Source: an uncultured Leptospiraceae bacterium (GTDB taxonomy: Bacteria > Spirochaetota > Leptospiria > Leptospirales > Leptospiraceae). From it: a stretch of 8,727 nt of DNA. Positions 6,375 to 8,727 of this stretch are shown one piece after another (position 1 is the first letter of the stretch; the number at the start of each line of letters is the position of its first letter). The stretch spans positions 1-8,727 of the forward strand of contig CALDSP010000138.1 in assembly GCA_937924465.1 (NCBI GenBank). The letters are read 5' to 3'. Under the pieces are notes generated by a model. It saw nothing but the letters and a program-made list of their open reading frames with translations, ran no database searches and was not told where the DNA came from. Made by a program: the position numbers and the translations under genes.

Positions 6375-7100
6375 TTATTCCTTCTTTCGAATCATGATTT
6401 CTACTCTTTCTTGGCTCGCTTTTTCTTCTAAAGAATCAGTTTCTTTAAGTTTTTGAAAATCACTCATTCCCTGTACTAGAATACGTGATTCTGGAATTCC
6501 ATATTTTTTTGCAATATGTCTAGCAAGCAAAGAACCTCTATAAGCAGTGAATGCCCAATTGTTTTCAAAGTTTTGTTTATCAATTTCCTCTAAATAGGGT
6601 ATTTGTACTCGAATGATTACTTCTAGAGGTAGGTCCTTATCCATTTCGGCAATTTTAGAAAGAAGCTCATCCGATTCCTTGCTAAGTTTAATTTTTCCCT
6701 CTCCCAATGAAGAAGCAGGAATGCTCAAGGTTAGTTCTTCTCGATTATTGATCTTGATTTGAATTTTATCGGGAACTAAAATTTTTTTTGCAATAACTTG
6801 AAGTTTTTCAAAAAGTCTATATACGATAGATTTAGGTGCTAAGTCTTTATCTTGTATAATTCCACTTGTTCCATCCATTACTAAACTTTCTCCCATTTCG
6901 TCTAAACCAAATCCACCTCGAATAATAGCAGCAACACTCCTTAGCTTACCGGCATCTACATTAGAAATAGAATACATAATAATAAATAATCCTAAAAGTA
7001 AAGTAATCATATCGGCATAGGTTAAAAGCCAACGTTCGGACATATCTTTCTCTTGTTCAGTATTTTTCACGTAACGTCTTGAATATCTTTTATTTTCCAT
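6375..7100 (-). CDS. orphan MotB-like protein with degenerate OmpA domain
   Basis: Resembles MotB, the stator protein that couples ion flow to flagellar rotation and grips peptidoglycan through a C-terminal OmpA-like domain. A short cytosolic N-terminus (1-22) precedes one membrane helix (about 25-46) with the MotB motif RWLLTYADMITLLLGLF; Asp30 is the proton- or sodium-carrying aspartate. A linker (47-120) leads to a C-terminal OmpA-like region (about 120-241) with NNWAFTAYRGSLLARHI (Arg188), RILVQGM and RVEIMI. The GHTD motif expected near 163-168 is replaced by IRVQIP, and the NRRVEI-type end reads QERVEI, so cell-wall binding may be altered. No motA is next to it. It lies fourth in the five-gene run, 8 bases after the GNAT gene; AGGA overlapping the GNAT stop is its Shine-Dalgarno, 6 bases from the ATG. 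It could be a secondary stator protein or a non-motility envelope protein. Confidence 0.82.
   Translation of the reverse strand: MENKRYSRRYVKNTEQEKDMSERWLLTYADMITLLLGLFIIMYSISNVDAGKLRSVAAIIRGGFGLDEMGESLVMDGTSGIIQDKDLAPKSIVYRLFEKLQVIAKKILVPDKIQIKINNREELTLSIPASSLGEGKIKLSKESDELLSKIAEMDKDLPLEVIIRVQIPYLEEIDKQNFENNWAFTAYRGSLLARHIAKKYGIPESRILVQGMSDFQKLKETDSLEEKASQERVEIMIRKKE
6379..6386 (-). promoter_or_regulatory. ribosome binding site that fixes the TTG start of the alpha/beta hydrolase
   Basis: AAGAAGGA on the - strand lies within the last codons of the MotB-like gene and ends 7 bases before TTG (6371-6369). It is one of the strongest Shine-Dalgarno matches in the window and supports the TTG as the true start where no ATG or GTG is available. 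Confidence 0.65.
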
Positions 7101-7108
7101 AGTGAATC

Positions 7109-7546
7109 CTATTCTAAAAACAAATCCATAGCTTTATGGGGAATGCGAGCATCTAAAAAACTTTCTCCATAAGCAAGAAAGCCAAGCTTTTCATAAAAAG
7201 GAATTACATTTTCTTGAGCATAAAGATAAACTCTCTTATTATTTTGAAGTTTACAATATTCTAAAACTTTTTGCATAAATAATTTCCCATACCCTTTGTT
7301 TCGATATTCTTTTAATATTGCTACTCTTTCAATTTTTTGACCATCCTGAGTAATTCGTAAACGACAAGTGGCAATCAAGTTTTCATTTAAACTCAACAAA
7401 AAATGTTTGGTATTGTTTAGTTTATCAAACTCATCAAACTCTTCTTCATATGTAACCTTTTGTTCTTCAATAAAAACTTTTTTCCGAATTTCAAAACAGA
7501 CTTTTAGTTCCTCTTCTGTTTGGACTAATATACATTTTAATTTCAT
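7109..7546 (-). CDS. GNAT family N-acetyltransferase (YjcF/ElaA-like)
   Basis: Transfers an acetyl group from acetyl-CoA to an unknown amine. 145 residues make a single GNAT domain. IRKKVFIEEQKV (20-31) with the acidic stretch EEEFDEFD (34-41) is typical of the YjcF/ElaA-type subgroup. ATCRLR (59-64) and ERVAILKEYRNKGYG (73-87) give the acetyl-CoA pyrophosphate loop Arg-x-x-Gly-x-Gly (Arg82, Gly85, Gly87). YLYAQENVIPFYEKLGF (107-123) and IPHKAM (135-140) complete the fold. Its ATG overlaps the Nudix gene's TGA by four bases (ATGA), and no good Shine-Dalgarno is seen, so translation is probably coupled. The substrate cannot be deduced; neighbours give no common pathway. Confidence 0.9.
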   Translation of the reverse strand: MKLKCILVQTEEELKVCFEIRKKVFIEEQKVTYEEEFDEFDKLNNTKHFLLSLNENLIATCRLRITQDGQKIERVAILKEYRNKGYGKLFMQKVLEYCKLQNNKRVYLYAQENVIPFYEKLGFLAYGESFLDARIPHKAMDLFLE

Positions 7547-8289
7547 GATAAGATAATATTTCCTTTAAAATTTTGATAGTATGTAAGTCGAATTCTCCAT
7601 CTTTGTTCTAAAATTTCAAAGGCTTTTTGAGGCTCTAGCCACTTCCAATCTGTATTTTCTAAATCATTGATTTTTGGAGAGTCTAGAGTTTTAGCTTTCC
7701 AAACAAAACTAATAAAATGCATTTGATTCCCGTTGGGATATTTCCAAAACATTTTTTTCCCCGTTTGAATTGCAATCAATTCTAAATCAAAAACTTGAAT
7801 CCCGACCTCTTCATAAGCCTCTTTTTGAACAGTTTGCTTTAAAGTATCTCCAATCTCTTTGGCACCGGCAGGTAAACTCCAATGTCCATCATCAGCTCGC
7901 TGAACTAGAAGAATTTTTCCATTTTGCTCAATAATTATTACGCAACTAGGAGAATAAACGACATTATGTCCAATCCACCTTCTTAGAGTTTTCCAATAAA
8001 TTTCTTCTTGTTTTCTTGGTAAAGAAATTATTTTTTCTCCTTCAAAAGTTACCCTTTCTGTAAAAAAGTTTAAGGTCAAAATCTCCAAGTTTAGTTCTTT
8101 ATGAAAATTCCATTCAATACTTTTTAAATAGAGTGAATCACTTATAAGCTGTTCACGAAGTTCTAAATTATAATTGTAAAAATCTTCAATGAATACTTTT
8201 TGATTTCTCCAAATTCTATACTTTAAAATTTGAAAAACTCCTGTATATCCAAGAGATCTTAGTATCTGATAAGATTGAAACAAATTCAC
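7543..8289 (-). CDS. Nudix hydrolase with an uncharacterised N-terminal region
   Basis: Hydrolyses a nucleoside diphosphate linked to another moiety; substrate unknown. 248 residues: an N-terminal region of about 105 residues that I do not recognise, then a Nudix domain from about RRWIGHNVVYSPS (103-115). The domain has ILLVQRADDGHWSLPAG (126-142) and the Nudix box from Gly142 to Ile164. The box departs from GX5EX7REUXEEXGU at two places: Asp148 for the first Glu and Lys156 for Arg. The metal-binding Glu157, Glu160 and Glu161 are kept, so activity is likely. LPAG replaces the more usual LPGG. The start is GTG at 8289, because an in-frame TAG lies two codons upstream and no ATG occurs early in frame; GTGA overlaps the preceding gene's stop. 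Second gene of the five-gene run, with its stop overlapping the GNAT start. Confidence 0.87.
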   Translation of the reverse strand: MNLFQSYQILRSLGYTGVFQILKYRIWRNQKVFIEDFYNYNLELREQLISDSLYLKSIEWNFHKELNLEILTLNFFTERVTFEGEKIISLPRKQEEIYWKTLRRWIGHNVVYSPSCVIIIEQNGKILLVQRADDGHWSLPAGAKEIGDTLKQTVQKEAYEEVGIQVFDLELIAIQTGKKMFWKYPNGNQMHFISFVWKAKTLDSPKINDLENTDWKWLEPQKAFEILEQRWRIRLTYYQNFKGNIILS

Positions 8290-8690
8290 ATTCTAGGATG
8301 GCTCCAAAGTTCTATTAAAAATACTCCAAAGGAAAGAACAGGAAGAGTAAAAAATCCAAAAAAGAAAAATTTAGCTGCGGATAATTTTAATACTATGAAA
8401 AATTTTTCCGAATTTACAAATACGTCTGAAAAATCAGAAAAAACCACTAGACTTGAATAAATGAAGGCTACCCAATAAACTAAAATTAAACCAATTAAAA
8501 ACAATTTTTTATAACGATTCGTGTAAATTGTTTTACCAATACCGCCAAGAATAGTTCCAATAACCAATATAGGAATAAAAAGAAAAAAAAGATATTGTTT
8601 TTGAAACTGATTTTGAAAAGGATAACCCAAAAATAAAACTACATAAATGATTAAAGAAAAGATCACAGAGATAATAAACCCTTGAAACAT
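8286..8690 (-). CDS. four-helix membrane protein of unknown function
   Basis: 134 residues, very hydrophobic, with four predicted membrane helices at about 4-22, 34-52, 63-84 and 107-128. Basic residues cluster in the loop between helices 2 and 3 (KTIYTNRYKK, 53-62), which would place that loop in the cytosol and both ends on the same, outer side. I recognise no family motif or catalytic residue. It is the first gene of the five-gene run: an ideal Shine-Dalgarno precedes the ATG, and its TGA overlaps the GTG start of the Nudix gene. The gene is complete in the window. Confidence 0.75.
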   Translation of the reverse strand: MFQGFIISVIFSLIIYVVLFLGYPFQNQFQKQYLFFLFIPILVIGTILGGIGKTIYTNRYKKLFLIGLILVYWVAFIYSSLVVFSDFSDVFVNSEKFFIVLKLSAAKFFFFGFFTLPVLSFGVFLIELWSHPRM

Positions 8691-8695
8691 AATAT

Positions 8696-8700
8696 CTCCT
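8696..8700 (-). promoter_or_regulatory. Shine-Dalgarno of the four-helix membrane protein gene
   Basis: AGGAG on the - strand, 5 bases before the ATG at 8690, in the context AAAAGGAGATATT. It is the best-matched ribosome binding site in the window, in keeping with a first gene of an operon; the two genes behind it lack one and overlap their predecessors instead. Confidence 0.75.
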
Positions 8701-8716
8701 TTTAAAGAAAGATTCG

Positions 8717-8722
8717 TTTATA
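8717..8722 (-). promoter_or_regulatory. candidate -10 element of the five-gene run
   Basis: TATAAA on the - strand (8722-8717) would place the transcription start near 8710 and give a leader of about 20 bases containing the AGGAG. The -35 region lies beyond the window edge, so this cannot be tested here. Confidence 0.3.
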
Positions 8723-8727
8723 CAAGT

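Noticed and set aside
8275..8460. Short + strand open frame opposite the membrane protein gene
   Set aside because: Overlaps two well-supported - strand genes and has a low-complexity product rich in Lys and Asn.

Overview
The window is AT-rich DNA that looks like a spirochaete of the Leptospira lineage (Leptospirales). This is an inference from gene content: a signal peptidase I of the long Leptospira type, two multidomain class III adenylate cyclases (one behind a 7TMR-DISM membrane sensor), a lipoprotein with a relaxed spirochaetal lipobox, and a MotB-type protein with the spirochaete-like membrane segment. No rRNA, tRNA, CRISPR array, insertion sequence or phage gene was seen. The window is almost fully coding; the two longest gene-free gaps are about 186 and 191 bases.

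Layout. On the + strand (2-2283) lie the 3' part of a membrane-anchored adenylate cyclase whose start is outside the window, then lepB (signal peptidase I), whose stop overlaps the start of a small atpZ-like gene. From 2293 to the end everything is on the - strand. Read in the direction of transcription, this half comprises: (a) a five-gene run from 8690 to 5568 with 4-base overlaps or gaps of at most 8 bases: four-helix membrane protein, Nudix hydrolase, GNAT acetyltransferase, orphan MotB-like protein, membrane-anchored alpha/beta hydrolase; (b) a single PAS-GAF-adenylate cyclase gene (5376-3799) with gaps on both sides; (c) a two-gene unit (3612-2293) of a lipoprotein and a conserved protein of unknown function. 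The + and - halves converge with only 9 bases between stops.

How they may work together. The two cyclases should both make cAMP (Lys and Thr at the class IIIb substrate-selecting positions, both metal aspartates present), but from different inputs: one through a membrane 7TM sensor, the other through a soluble PAS resembling the FAD-binding PAS of Aer plus a Cys/His-rich GAF domain. LepB cleaves exported proteins; its coupling to AtpZ away from any visible ATP synthase operon is unexplained. The five-gene - strand run has no obvious shared pathway; its MotB-like member lacks a MotA partner here and has a degenerate peptidoglycan-binding motif.

The most interesting items are the Aer-like-PAS/Cys-GAF cyclase, the orphan MotB-like gene in its compact operon, and two start-codon decisions (TTG for the hydrolase, GTG for the Nudix gene). 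I found no convincing sign of a wholly new system such as a defence island or mobile element.
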